Notes: generated by a model from the sequence alone, not told the origin. Shown: positions 25,814 through 34,831, numbered from the stretch's first letter. The stretch is DNA of 64,000 nucleotides from Mycolicibacterium wolinskyi (GCF_002101965.1 NZ_LQQA01000030.1:620001-684000), one strand, 5' to 3'. A program made the numbers and translations.

Positions 25814-26901
25814 CGCGCCGGAAGAGCCTCGCGGGTGGGTGATCCCAACAGATTCTGAAGTTCTTGCAGCGCCGGTTCGAGCGCCTCTGCGGCAGCGGCG
25901 AACTGTGCGCGCATGCGTTCCACCTCGGTTTCGGACACATCGATGGGTTGCTCGTCGGCAGAGCTGTGCAGCCACACCGATTGCGGCTTGAGCAGATCGT
26001 CGAGGGTCGCGTGCAACTTGCTCTCGTTGATCTCGTCGGCGATGATCGGGACGGCGCCGTAGCGCCCGCCGATCACCAGCGCGTGCAACCGGTTGCTGAC
26101 AACCGCGATGCACCGTGAGTAGACGTCGATGACGGCCGATTCCTGGTCGAGATGGCTACGGGTGTGCGGCCAATCGACGTGGTCGATGCCGCACGCGTCG
26201 GCGAGTTTCTGGTTGATCGCGCGATCCTGCCGCACCTGGGTTACCATGACCACTTCGAATCCCTGTGCGCGAACGCGTTCGACGAACTTGACGACGAGTT
26301 CGGTGACCGGCGGACGGTCGTACCGCAGCGACAGCGCGACCAGAGTACGAGGACTGTTCGACGTCACGTCCGGTCGTGGCCGAGCCGCGATGTCGGCAAA
26401 ACCCAAGTCGGGCTTGAACTGTGCGTTCGATCCCATCAGTTCGGCAGTCTGCGGATCACGCGCCAGATAGAGGGAACTGATCCGCGCCGTCATCCGCTCG
26501 GCCATCACGGCCAGACGTCCCGAGCCGCGCAGTGCCCGGCCCATCACCACCACCCGGTTGCCGCACAGGCGCGTGAGTGCGAGCAGGCAGGCGACACCGA
26601 CCTGCTTGGCCAGATAGAAACCCTTGCGATCCAGGCGCGCCGGTGCGGGCGCCATGATGACCAGTGCTTCCCGCCGCAGGCAGGCCCGTAACAGCAGGGG
26701 CAGGAATCGGCGTGGGGAACCGGTGACGACCCAGGTGTCGGGTAGTTCGAAGGCCCCCACGTAGCTTTCGCCCATCGATCCCGTGTACACCACGGCGTGG
26801 TGATCGTTGGCCGCGATGTGCCGGGTGATCGCGCGTCGGATGAACACGTCACCCAGATTCATTTCGGCTGCAGCGACGCTGATGAAGGCTGTTCTGCCCA
26901 T
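25810..26901 (-). CDS. Polysaccharide pyruvyltransferase family protein
   Basis: This 363-residue protein fits the PS_pyruv_trans family (WcaK/CsaB-like): it opens MGRTAFISVAAAEMNLGDVFIRRAI, where the N-x-G-D segment is typical, and ends with SNRLHALVIGGRYGAVPI, the conserved R-x-H-A motif. These enzymes move pyruvate from PEP onto a sugar as a ketal, giving the polymer acidic groups. WcaK holds the same place in the colanic-acid set. It starts inside the end of the flippase gene (43-bp overlap), with AGGGGAGAC as ribosome binding site. Confidence 0.88.
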   Translation of the reverse strand: MGRTAFISVAAAEMNLGDVFIRRAITRHIAANDHHAVVYTGSMGESYVGAFELPDTWVVTGSPRRFLPLLLRACLRREALVIMAPAPARLDRKGFYLAKQVGVACLLALTRLCGNRVVVMGRALRGSGRLAVMAERMTARISSLYLARDPQTAELMGSNAQFKPDLGFADIAARPRPDVTSNSPRTLVALSLRYDRPPVTELVVKFVERVRAQGFEVVMVTQVRQDRAINQKLADACGIDHVDWPHTRSHLDQESAVIDVYSRCIAVVSNRLHALVIGGRYGAVPIIADEINESKLHATLDDLLKPQSVWLHSSADEQPIDVSETEVERMRAQFAAAAEALEPALQELQNLLGSPTREALPAR

Positions 26902-28097
26902 TGTCTCCCCTGTTTACGCAATATCGACCCGATGGTCACGGCCTGGATGGCCAGTTGAACGACATATCCGCCGGCGAGCGCGAAGCCCGCACCCAGCGCG
27001 CCCCAGTGCGCGGCGGCGATCGCGATGGCGATCAGGCTCAGCAGCGTCGATGCCGTCGAGATGATCGTCACCGCACGCAGGTATCCCCAGCCCTGCATGA
27101 GCGAGTTGAACTGTGAGGTGATCGCCGCGAAGATCAGTCCGACGCAGACGACCTGGATGACGGGAGCCGCGGGGTCGAAGCTCGGACCCAAGACCAGCGG
27201 GACGAGTATGGGCAGTGCGACGGCCAAACCGATGTACATGACAGTCGTGATGGCGATCAGCCCGCCAACGGCTTTCAGTAACGGCCGGGCGCCGCTTAGT
27301 TGTGCTTTGGCGGCCGCCGGGAAAAGCAATGTGGCGAACGAGGTCGGCACGATCCGCAACGGGGTGGTCAGGCGGCTTGCTGCGGCGTAGTAGCCGGCGG
27401 ACTGCGCGCTCGCCATGGCTGCCACGACGGTCACGTCGAAGTTCATGGCCTGTACGGCAAGCGAATTGAACCAGTAGTGGCGGCCGCCGACCAGCAGGCT
27501 CTTTGCCCGTACGGTCCGGTCGGTGCGAACGTCGTCGGTGACGATCCGTACGTGCCACCACGCCAGTAGCGAGAACAGCGTCAACCCGACGAGGTAACTG
27601 GGAACCGGGTCGAGACCGGCCGCGTGCGCGACAAGCAACACGACCAACGCGCCCAGCCGCCGGAACACCAATGACGTTGCGTTGTGCCAGAGTTTGCCGT
27701 CGGCCAGCGACACTCCGAGCCAGGCTTCCACCTGCTTCTCCGAGGACATCCACAACGGCATGAGGCACAGGGCCATCACGGCTGGGATCTGAGTGCCCAC
27801 TGCGACGAGCGCGACAGTTCCGACGACGGTGCTGACGATGCTGATGTTGCGCCCGAGGCGCAGCGCGGCACCGATGCCGCCATCTGACCGGTCCGACACC
27901 CGCAACTGGACGATGTACTTCGTCAGTCCGAGATCGGCAACGGTCTGAGTTACCAACGCGATTCCGTACGCCGCCGCGAAGAACCCGAACTCGGCAGGCC
28001 CGCTCCACCGGGCGACGAGCGTCAGACTGGCGGCTTGAACCGCGGCTCCGGTCAGCCGGCCCGCCAGAATCCACGAATATTGTTGCTTCAGGCCGAT
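26859..28097 (-). CDS. Wzx-like polysaccharide flippase with an apparent ATC start
   Basis: This is a membrane protein of about 412 residues of the polysaccharide-transport (MATE/Wzx) type with roughly 12 hydrophobic segments. The frame is open from 28109, and the first two family segments (YSWILAGRLTGAAVQAASLT, then ARWSGPAEFGFFAAAYGIA) are encoded before the first TTG (27956). No ATG, GTG or TTG lies in that part. AGGAGA (28105-28110) lies 7 bases before ATC (28095-28097), so I set the start there. CTG at 28089-28091 is the alternative. The start may also be a mutated ATG or a sequencing error. It probably exports the repeat unit made by this locus. Confidence 0.72.
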   Translation of the reverse strand: MGLKQQYSWILAGRLTGAAVQAASLTLVARWSGPAEFGFFAAAYGIALVTQTVADLGLTKYIVQLRVSDRSDGGIGAALRLGRNISIVSTVVGTVALVAVGTQIPAVMALCLMPLWMSSEKQVEAWLGVSLADGKLWHNATSLVFRRLGALVVLLVAHAAGLDPVPSYLVGLTLFSLLAWWHVRIVTDDVRTDRTVRAKSLLVGGRHYWFNSLAVQAMNFDVTVVAAMASAQSAGYYAAASRLTTPLRIVPTSFATLLFPAAAKAQLSGARPLLKAVGGLIAITTVMYIGLAVALPILVPLVLGPSFDPAAPVIQVVCVGLIFAAITSQFNSLMQGWGYLRAVTIISTASTLLSLIAIAIAAAHWGALGAGFALAGGYVVQLAIQAVTIGSILRKQGRQWAEQPSSASLQPK

Positions 28098-28374
28098 CGA
28101 AGTGTCTCCTCACGGTGTGATCCGACATCGGCAGGCGTGTTTCGCCGATGAAACCGGAGGAATGTTTCCCCATGCCCCCCTTTGATATTGCACCATGCTT
28201 CTGGGCCGCCTGCAGCCGTTGCCCGACGCTGCGAATTCAGCAACGTATCGTTGACCTCGACCGGCCGACTTTTGCTGTGTGAGCACCTATTCTGCTGTCC
28301 GGCAGCGAATCTGCGCGGCGTGACCGCGGAGACCGCTGGAGGCGGCTGCTCCGTGTAGGCGCGATGAGTGAAAC

Positions 28375-29625
28375 ATGTGCCCCTACACTGGCTCTGTGCG
28401 TGTTGCGGCAAATCCGGCGAGAAGCCGCCGGCGTCGCGCAGTGCGCGCCGGCATTGTGATCGTGGTGCTGCTGGTCGTCGTGACGACGTTGTACGCCAGT
28501 TGCTTTCGGCCGGCCGGGCGTGCGGCGATGGCGGAGGGGAACACGATCCTGTCGGCGGATCTGGGTGGTAGGGGTCCGGGCAGCCTTGTCGGCGCGGAGT
28601 CGATGCCGAATCTGGTCAGCTCGATCGACGACACCGGTGCACAGTCGGCACGAATCTCCTACCGATCCAGCGACGGTGACACGGGAACGGAGACGGTGGT
28701 GTCGGGGACCGTTTTCGTGCCTGGCGGAAAGCCTCCCGCGGGCGGTTGGCCCACCGTGGCCTACGGCCACGGTGCCACCGGCATCGACCCCTCCTGCGGC
28801 CCGTCCTCGTACAACGATCTGCTGGGCCAGTCAGCGCCGGTCGTCGAATTGCTCGAGCGTGGCTATGCCGTTGCGTTCCCGGATTACCAGGGGCTGGGTG
28901 CCGAAGGGATTCACCCGTTCACCGATGCGCGGACAGCGGGCCTGAACATGATCGATGCCGTTCGTGCGCTGCGCGCCACATTCCCTGGAGTTTCGAAGCG
29001 GTGGGCGGCCTATGGTGGCTCACTCGGTGGTGGTGCGGCGTGGGCCGCCAACGAGCAGGCTGCCGCTTATGCACCAGAACTGGAATTCGTTGGCAGTGTG
29101 GCGGTTTCACCGGCGGCCGATGTCACCGGCGTGGTTGCGAAAGCGGCGGACGGCGAGCTGACGCTGGAGCAGGCCGGCGTGCTGCAGTGGCTACTGGTGT
29201 CGTTGAACCGATTGCATGCGGAGGTGAACCTCGACGATTTCCGGCGGGGCACCGCATCGGCATCCTGGCAGTCGCTTTCGGCGTGTGCGTTCTCGGCGGA
29301 CCGTTCCGATGCGTTGGACGCATTGAACCCCGACGATCTCGGGCCACACACCCCGGCGGCCGCCGCCCAACTACGTGAACTGTTGCAGCGGTGGGCATTG
29401 CCGCAGCGGCCGCTGAGCGGTCCGCTGTCGGTTGTGTACGGCGACAACGACGCATACCTCGACCACGAATGGACGACGCAAGCCGTCCAGCGCGCCTGCG
29501 CATCGGGCGGTATGGTGAATTCGCGCTTGGAAAGCGGTAAGGGACATCTCGACGTGGATGCATCCGACCAGGCGCAATGGCTGGAAGACCGTTTCGCGGG
29601 GAAGGCGGTCTCGCGTGATTGCTGA
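28375..29625 (+). CDS. Secreted or anchored alpha/beta-hydrolase, secretory-lipase type
   Basis: This 416-residue protein has an N-terminal membrane/signal segment (about 26-42) and an alpha/beta-hydrolase domain. The nucleophile elbow is GGSLGGG near residue 214, the Asp is probably in YGDNDAYLD, and the His is in SGKGHLD near residue 395. The pattern TVAYGHGATGIDPSCGPS and YAVAFPDYQGLG matches the LIP secretory-lipase group found widely in mycobacteria. It may act on lipids or on acyl groups of the polymer. A GTG at 28396 could be the true start. Confidence 0.82.
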   Translation: MCPYTGSVRVAANPARSRRRRAVRAGIVIVVLLVVVTTLYASCFRPAGRAAMAEGNTILSADLGGRGPGSLVGAESMPNLVSSIDDTGAQSARISYRSSDGDTGTETVVSGTVFVPGGKPPAGGWPTVAYGHGATGIDPSCGPSSYNDLLGQSAPVVELLERGYAVAFPDYQGLGAEGIHPFTDARTAGLNMIDAVRALRATFPGVSKRWAAYGGSLGGGAAWAANEQAAAYAPELEFVGSVAVSPAADVTGVVAKAADGELTLEQAGVLQWLLVSLNRLHAEVNLDDFRRGTASASWQSLSACAFSADRSDALDALNPDDLGPHTPAAAAQLRELLQRWALPQRPLSGPLSVVYGDNDAYLDHEWTTQAVQRACASGGMVNSRLESGKGHLDVDASDQAQWLEDRFAGKAVSRDC

Positions 29626-29694
29626 GCATTCGGCCACAGCGCAGCGGTGGGGGATATGGCAGTTCGACTACATGTTGACGATGGCGGATCGCTG

Positions 29695-30267
29695 ATGCGA
29701 CGCAAGGTGTTTGTCTTCGGCGGCGCGGTACTGGCGGTGATCCTGGTGCTGTCCGGTGTCAGCGGAGCTTTCCTGTACAGCAATGCGCGCGAGGACCAGC
29801 TCCGCAAGGCCGACGCGGTGATCGTGCTCGGCGGTGAACACGATGGGCGAGAGGACTATGGCCTGAGCCTGGTTCGTGATGGCGCCGCTCCCGTACTCGT
29901 GCTGTCGGATCCCTATCCGCCCACTGACCGGATCATGCGGCGCGTGTGTCAGGAGGCTGTCGCCAACGTCGAGATCCTCTGCCGGAAGCCGGAACTCTTG
30001 ACGACACGTGGCGAGGCGATTCTGACCCGCCAGCTCGCCCAGGAGCGCGGCTGGAAGTCGGTGATCGTCGTCAGCTGGCGTTACCACCTTCCACGCGCGC
30101 GACGAATCTTCGAGCAGTGCTTCTCCCCGGATCCGGGCGCGCTCGTCATGCGCGCCGTTCCGAGGGACTACGACTTCTCCGTTGCGGAGTGGCAGTTCAC
30201 GTACCTGTACCAGAACATCAGCACGGTCAAGAACGCGCTTCAGCCTGAATGCGCCGGGGAGCAGTGA
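29695..30267 (+). CDS. DUF218 (YdcF/SanA/ElyC-like) membrane-anchored protein
   Basis: This 190-residue protein has one N-terminal membrane helix (about 5-24) and a DUF218 domain: ADAVIVLGGEHDGR, then RGEAILTRQLAQERGWKSVIVVSWRYHLPRA. The family is linked to envelope and lipid-carrier homeostasis (ElyC, SanA), though the reaction is not settled. Its stop overlaps the ATG of the next gene (ATGA). In-frame ATG codons upstream (29656) are possible but badly spaced from a purine run. Confidence 0.82.
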   Translation: MRRKVFVFGGAVLAVILVLSGVSGAFLYSNAREDQLRKADAVIVLGGEHDGREDYGLSLVRDGAAPVLVLSDPYPPTDRIMRRVCQEAVANVEILCRKPELLTTRGEAILTRQLAQERGWKSVIVVSWRYHLPRARRIFEQCFSPDPGALVMRAVPRDYDFSVAEWQFTYLYQNISTVKNALQPECAGEQ

Positions 30268-30659
30268 TGGCCGGCTTTCGGCGTGGCTCAAACGATGTCA
30301 CCGCGCTCATCGTGGGTGGCGGAGTGGGTGCGGCAGTGCGATTTCAGGTGCACGAGTTGTGGCCGACGCCGCTCGCTCTGGTGACCGCGACCGTTGGCTG
30401 CATTCTGGCGGGCTGCGGAGTGCTGGGTTATGCGCTGGCCTCAACCGTCGGCGGCGTCGTGCGCGCATTTCTGGCCGGAGTGGCAGGCGGATTGGCGAGT
30501 ATCAGTGGCTACATCGCGATCGGCGTCAGCGAAGCGCCGTGGCCCGTGGTGGCGCTGATCGTCGTCGCACCCGCTGCGGTGATCGCCGGATTGTGGGCCG
30601 GTGCGTCACTTGGCGTCGCGCTTCGTGCCCGGCGCCGTGAGCCGGTGGGGGAACGGTGA
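30267..30659 (+). CDS. Degenerate FluC/CrcB-like membrane protein, first of a pair
   Basis: This 130-residue protein has four predicted membrane helices. The opening VGGGVGAAVRFQVHELWP and the third helix FLAGVAGGLASISGYIAIG resemble the CrcB/FluC fluoride-channel pattern (GGxxGAxxR and GFCGGxTTFSTF). The pore residues are not kept: the Asn of helix 2 and the Phe pair are replaced. GGGGAG (30255-30260) supports the ATG that overlaps the DUF218 stop. The next gene is similar and overlaps it (GTGA), as in two-gene FluC systems. Fluoride export is therefore doubtful. Confidence 0.6.
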   Translation: MAGFRRGSNDVTALIVGGGVGAAVRFQVHELWPTPLALVTATVGCILAGCGVLGYALASTVGGVVRAFLAGVAGGLASISGYIAIGVSEAPWPVVALIVVAPAAVIAGLWAGASLGVALRARRREPVGER

Positions 30660-31042
30660 ATGTCGCCTTCGCCGCATTGGGCGGCGCGATCGGTGCGGGC
30701 ATCGCGCTGGTGTGGTTTGCGCGCGGGCAGTCGCTGTTCTTCGTGGTCGCCAGCACGAGTCTGGTCTGTGCGTTGATCGGTGGATTCACTGCGGCAGTGC
30801 CCCGGGCGACCGGCGGGTTCGCTGTCCTGGTCGGCTACGGGCTCCTGGTCACGTTGGCAACACCGCTGGCGGTTCTCGTCCCGTTGCCGACACTGCAGGA
30901 CAGTGCCGAAGTACGGATGTTGATTCGCCGGACAACCGTGTCACTCACGGCGATAACGGTGTTCGGTGCCACGTTCGCGCTCGCAGGCAACCTGATGGTT
31001 CAGGCGGTGCTGCACGTGTTCATCAGAGCTGTATACGGATGA
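30656..31042 (+). CDS. Degenerate FluC/CrcB-like membrane protein, second of a pair
   Basis: This 128-residue protein has about four membrane helices. ALGGAIGAGIALVWFARGQS and FVVASTSLVCALIGGF align with helix 1 and helix 2 of CrcB proteins, and GGFAVLVGYGLLVTLATPL with helix 3, but the Asn and the FSTF-type Phe residues are missing. The GTG start overlaps the first member (GTGA). The pair may be a heteromer that has left the fluoride-channel role. Other small polytopic families cannot be excluded. Confidence 0.55.
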   Translation: MNVAFAALGGAIGAGIALVWFARGQSLFFVVASTSLVCALIGGFTAAVPRATGGFAVLVGYGLLVTLATPLAVLVPLPTLQDSAEVRMLIRRTTVSLTAITVFGATFALAGNLMVQAVLHVFIRAVYG

Positions 31043-31069
31043 ACGAGGATTACGGGGAGGAATCGAGAC

Positions 31070-31108
31070 ATGGGTCTGATCGCGCGCGGGACGCCCGGCG
31101 ATGACTGA
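31070..31108 (+). CDS. Short upstream ORF (12 codons) overlapping the acetyltransferase start
   Basis: GGGGAGG (31054-31060) precedes an ATG that opens the peptide MGLIARGTPGDD. Its TGA (31106-31108) lies just inside the acetyltransferase gene, whose own ATG (31101) has only a weak purine site. Stop-start re-initiation is likely. Confidence 0.45.
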   Translation: MGLIARGTPGDD

Positions 31109-31661
31109 ACTTCGAGAGCGTGGCACCCGGTTCGCTCTCGGTGAGTTCACCGGTGCCGGTTACGAGATCGGGCGGCCCGTTGCCGTCCAGGTGCTGTGGC
31201 TGCTGGTGTCGCGAAGTTTTCTGATGGCATGGTGGTGCCCGATCCGGGTCCGGTCGGCCATCCTTCGCATGTTCGGCGCGAAGATCGGTCCAGGAACCCG
31301 TATCCGGCATGACGTCAAGATCCACTGGCCGTGGAAACTCGAGATCGGTTCCGATACCTGGGTCGGGGAGGGGGCGTGGATCCTCAACCTCGAACACGTG
31401 ACGATCGGATCGAATACCTGCGTGTCGCAGGACGCCTTGCTGTGCACGGGCAGCCACGACCGGCGCAGCCCGAGCTTCGAATTCGACAACGGTCCCATCG
31501 TGATCGGCGACGGTGTGTGGATCGCGGCGCGCGCGACGGTGTTGCGCGGCGTCACCATCGCCGATGGTGCGACGATCGGGGCGACCGCCCTCGTCACAAG
31601 TGATGTCCCGGCCGGGGCGACGATACTGGCGCCTCGCGCGCGGAACGGTGAACGACCGTGA
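31101..31661 (+). CDS. WcaF-like left-handed beta-helix O-acetyltransferase
   Basis: This 186-residue protein has hexapeptide repeats from about residue 60 on (IGPGTRIRHDVKI, IGSDTWVGEGAWI, IGSNTCVSQDALL, IGDGVWIAARATVLRGVTI), forming a left-handed beta-helix. His115 in CTGSHDRRSP is the usual catalytic residue. The N-terminal WWCPIRVRSAILRMFGAKIG is typical of WcaF-type colanic-acid acetyltransferases. It would acetylate a sugar from acetyl-CoA. It overlaps the next gene by 4 bp (GTGA), and WcaF next to WcaI is also seen in colanic-acid loci. Confidence 0.9.
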   Translation: MTELRERGTRFALGEFTGAGYEIGRPVAVQVLWLLVSRSFLMAWWCPIRVRSAILRMFGAKIGPGTRIRHDVKIHWPWKLEIGSDTWVGEGAWILNLEHVTIGSNTCVSQDALLCTGSHDRRSPSFEFDNGPIVIGDGVWIAARATVLRGVTIADGATIGATALVTSDVPAGATILAPRARNGERP

Positions 31662-32887
31662 GAATAACCATAATCGGCATCAACTACGCTCCCGAGGTCA
31701 CGGGTATCGCCCCGTACACAACCGGTCTCGCCGAGGGCCTCGCCGCTCGCGGGCACGACATCACCGTCATCACCGGGCTTCCGCACTACCCGGAATGGCG
31801 TATCGCCGACGCGTACGCGAATGCGCCACATTCCTCGGTGGAGATGGTCAACGGCGTGACGATTCGCCGAGTGCGTCACGCCATGCCCGAGACGCCGAGT
31901 ACGAAGGGCAGGGTGCGCATGGAGGCCAGCTTTGCGCTGGCCGCGGCGCGCAGCGCATGGAACCGTCCGGACGTCGTTCTCACGGTGAGCCCGCCGTTGC
32001 TGGCCTCGTGCGCCGTCGTGGGCCGCGCTCGGGCGCAGCGCATCCCGGTCGGCGTCGTCGTGCAGGATCTCTACGGCAAGGGTGTACTCGAAACCAGCGC
32101 CATGGGCGGCCGGGGCGCGGCCGCGACCACGAAACTCGAGGTCGGCATGCTGAGCCGCGCCACCGGTGTGTCGGTGATCCACGATCGATTCGCCGATGTG
32201 CTCAGCGAGCTGGGGGTCGACCGTGGGCGGATCACCGTCGTGCGGAACTGGACTCACATCGAGATCCCCACCGAGGATCCCGACTCGACGCAGAACGTGC
32301 GGGCCAAGTACGGCTGGGATCCCGACGAGGTCGTTGTGGTGCACGCCGGCAACATGGGCGCCAAGCAGGGGCTCGAGAACGTCGTGGCCGCAGCCAAACT
32401 CGTCGATCGATCCGAGTCCCCGGTCCGGTTCGTGTTACTCGGTGACGGCAATCAGCGCAGGAAGTTGGAAGAAGCCGCCGTCGGCGCCAAGAGCTTGCAG
32501 TTCATCAGACCGGTGCCCGCCGACGAGTTCACCAAAGTGCTCAAGGCAGCCGATGTGCTGTTGGTGAACGAGAAACCGGATGTCGCGGACATGGCCGTGC
32601 CGAGCAAGCTCACGTCGTACTTCGTCTCGGGGCGGCCGGTGGTGGCCGCGACATCGGACGGCAGTGCGACGGCCTACGAGGTGCGTTCGTCGGGTGCCGG
32701 TGTCATCGTTCCCGCCGACGATCCCGAGACACTGGTCTCTGCCGCACACCGGATCGGGGCTGACAAGGAGGCCGGACTGCAGATGGGGCAGTCCGGCCAG
32801 CGTTACGCCAAGAACGTTCTCGACGAGTCAGCGGCGATCGACCGCTACGAGCGGTGGTGCTCGGACCTCGTCGCGCGCAGCCGGTAA
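31658..32887 (+). CDS. WcaI-like GT4 glycosyltransferase
   Basis: This 409-residue protein opens MRITIIGINYAPEVTGIAPY, the hallmark of WcaI-type glycosyltransferases. The C-terminal donor domain has VVVHAGNMGAKQGLENVV, VLLGDGNQRRKLEE and the NEKPDVADMAVPSKLTSYF region with the E-x7-E-like motif. In colanic acid WcaI adds a fucose to the lipid-linked chain. The presence of a GDP-fucose synthase gene right after it on the other strand fits that. It starts with GTG overlapping the acetyltransferase stop. Confidence 0.9.
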   Translation: MRITIIGINYAPEVTGIAPYTTGLAEGLAARGHDITVITGLPHYPEWRIADAYANAPHSSVEMVNGVTIRRVRHAMPETPSTKGRVRMEASFALAAARSAWNRPDVVLTVSPPLLASCAVVGRARAQRIPVGVVVQDLYGKGVLETSAMGGRGAAATTKLEVGMLSRATGVSVIHDRFADVLSELGVDRGRITVVRNWTHIEIPTEDPDSTQNVRAKYGWDPDEVVVVHAGNMGAKQGLENVVAAAKLVDRSESPVRFVLLGDGNQRRKLEEAAVGAKSLQFIRPVPADEFTKVLKAADVLLVNEKPDVADMAVPSKLTSYFVSGRPVVAATSDGSATAYEVRSSGAGVIVPADDPETLVSAAHRIGADKEAGLQMGQSGQRYAKNVLDESAAIDRYERWCSDLVARSR

Positions 32888-32891
32888 GCCG

Positions 32892-33833
32892 TCAACGGCT
32901 GCGCGTGGCTTCGGTTTCGAGGAACCACGCGTACATCTTCTTCAAACCCGCTTCGATGCTGTGCGTCGGGCGCCACCCGAGCGCGGTCAGCTTCGTGTTG
33001 TCCATGATCTTGCGCGGAGTTCCGTCGGGCCGGGCGGAGTCGAACTCGACGTCGCCGTCGAACGACACGATCGACTTCATGAGCAGTGCCAGGTCGCGGA
33101 TCGAGATCTCTTCTCCCGAACCGACATTGATCATGTCGCCGGAGAAGTCGGAGCGCAGCAGGAAGACGCAGGCGTCGGCGAGGTCGTCGGCGTCGATCAA
33201 CTCGCGCAGTGGTGATCCCGTGCCCCACACGACGACCTTGTCCGCTCCGGCAAGCTTGGCGGCGTGGAAACGGGCCATCATGCCTGCGACGACGTGAGAG
33301 TGTTCGGGGTGGAAGTTGTCGCCGACGCCGTACACGTTCGACGGCATCACCGTGAACGCGTCAAATCCGTACTGGGCGCGGTATGCGTCGCACATCGTCT
33401 TGCCCGCGATCTTGGCGACGGCGTAGGGCAGGTTGGTCTGCTCCAGCGGACCGGTCAGCAGCGCTTCCTCCACGATGGGCTGCTCGGCGTGTTTGGGGTA
33501 GATGCAGCTGGAACCCAGGAACAGCAACTTGCGGGCACCGTACCGGTAGGCCGCGTCGATCACATTCGTCTGGATCTTCAGGTTCTCCCGGATGAAATCG
33601 GCGCCCTGCGTGGAGTTCGCGACGATCCCGCCGACCTTCGCGGCGGCCAGCACGACGAAATCCGGTCGCTCGGCGGCGAAGAACCGTTCCACCGCGGCCG
33701 GGTCATCGAGCGGCAGGTCGTGATGGGTGCGGGTGACGACGTTCGAGTAGCCCTCGTCGAGCAGCCGGCGATGGATGGCCGAACCGACCATCCCCCGATG
33801 TCCGGCGACATAGATCCGTGAATCGATATCCAT
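32892..33833 (-). CDS. fcl: GDP-L-fucose synthase (GDP-4-keto-6-deoxymannose epimerase/reductase)
   Basis: This 313-residue short-chain dehydrogenase has the NAD(P) motif AGHRGMVGSA, the catalytic Y137-x3-K141 (YAVAKIAGK) and Cys110 in GSSCIYP. The NFHPEHSHVVAGMM segment holds the second epimerase acid-base residue. It matches Fcl/WcaG in length and wording. It makes GDP-L-fucose from the product of Gmd, but no gmd gene is in the window. The ATG giving MDIDSRIYVAGHRGM was chosen. The gene is downstream of an SDR epimerase gene with an 8-bp gap and shares its strand. Confidence 0.95.
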   Translation of the reverse strand: MDIDSRIYVAGHRGMVGSAIHRRLLDEGYSNVVTRTHHDLPLDDPAAVERFFAAERPDFVVLAAAKVGGIVANSTQGADFIRENLKIQTNVIDAAYRYGARKLLFLGSSCIYPKHAEQPIVEEALLTGPLEQTNLPYAVAKIAGKTMCDAYRAQYGFDAFTVMPSNVYGVGDNFHPEHSHVVAGMMARFHAAKLAGADKVVVWGTGSPLRELIDADDLADACVFLLRSDFSGDMINVGSGEEISIRDLALLMKSIVSFDGDVEFDSARPDGTPRKIMDNTKLTALGWRPTHSIEAGLKKMYAWFLETEATRSR

Positions 33834-33841
33834 CTCCGACC

Positions 33842-34831
33842 TCACATCAATTCGTTGCCGGCAACGTCGTTTCGGTGCGCGACGTACCACTGGGTGGTCA
33901 ACTCGAGTCCACGGCTGAGCGGGGTCTGTGGTTCGTAGCCCAACGACCGCATCTTGCCGATGTCGGGGCACCTGCGGGGCGTGCCGCCCTCGGCTGCCTC
34001 GCCCACCCGGATGTCCAGTTCGAGTCCGAGCAGCTTGCCGATCCGCTCGGCGACGTCACGTATCGTGACCTCTTCGTCGTTGCCGATGTGATAGATCTGG
34101 CGGTGCCCGCCGTTTTCGTACATCGTGAGCACGCCGCTGACGATGTCGTCGACGTAGCAGAACGCCCGCGTCTCGGTGCCGTCCCCCTGAATCTCGAACG
34201 GCACTGCACCGTCGGGGTTTTGGTCGCCGTTCCGGAGTGCCCGGAGAATGAACTGTGGCACGACGTGCTTGAAACCCATGTCCGGCCCATACACGTTGTG
34301 CGGACGGAACACCTGAACCTGACGGTAGTGCTCCTGCGCGTAGTTGAACGCGATCAGCTCGCTGACGATCTTGGACCCGCCGTACGAGTAGCGCGGGTTG
34401 AGGCTGTCGGGCAACGTCAATGCGACATCCTCGGGGGTCGGCACCGTCGCAGGAGTCTGATAGACCTCGGCGCTCGACGCGACGACGAGGTCGGGCACAC
34501 CCGCCGTGCGGCCGGCGTTGACCACCGCGAGCGCGCCGCGCAGACCGACGTCGAGCACCAATTCCGGGCGCTTGTAGAAGTTCTCGGTGCCGTTGATCGC
34601 GGCCAGGTGCATGATCACGTCGGCGCCGGCGAATGCCGCCGAAAGTGCTTGCTCGTCGCGGACGTCGACGCTGAACAGCTCGACATCGTCGGCGACTTCG
34701 GCGAATCGGCTGGCATCGCCGCGCACCATGGTGTCGACCACCGCGACGTCCCAGCCGTCACGGACCAGTCTCTTCACCAGGTAGGCGCCGATGAAACCAC
34801 CGCCGCCGGTAACCACTACGCGCTTAGGCAT
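33842..34831 (-). CDS. Extended-SDR NDP-sugar epimerase/dehydratase
   Basis: This 329-residue enzyme has the extended-SDR pattern: VVVTGGGGFIGAYLVKRL at the start, HLAAINGTENF, SSAEVYQ, the catalytic Y-x3-K in YSYGGSK, and the RPHNVYGPDM and AFCYVDDIV segments. Such enzymes interconvert or dehydrate NDP-sugars. I cannot tell between a 4-epimerase, a 4,6-dehydratase and a GDP-mannose 3,5-epimerase. Its start overlaps the stop of the upstream dehydrogenase by 8 bp, and it stands before fcl, so the three genes form an operon for sugar nucleotides. Confidence 0.82.
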   Translation of the reverse strand: MPKRVVVTGGGGFIGAYLVKRLVRDGWDVAVVDTMVRGDASRFAEVADDVELFSVDVRDEQALSAAFAGADVIMHLAAINGTENFYKRPELVLDVGLRGALAVVNAGRTAGVPDLVVASSAEVYQTPATVPTPEDVALTLPDSLNPRYSYGGSKIVSELIAFNYAQEHYRQVQVFRPHNVYGPDMGFKHVVPQFILRALRNGDQNPDGAVPFEIQGDGTETRAFCYVDDIVSGVLTMYENGGHRQIYHIGNDEEVTIRDVAERIGKLLGLELDIRVGEAAEGGTPRRCPDIGKMRSLGYEPQTPLSRGLELTTQWYVAHRNDVAGNELM

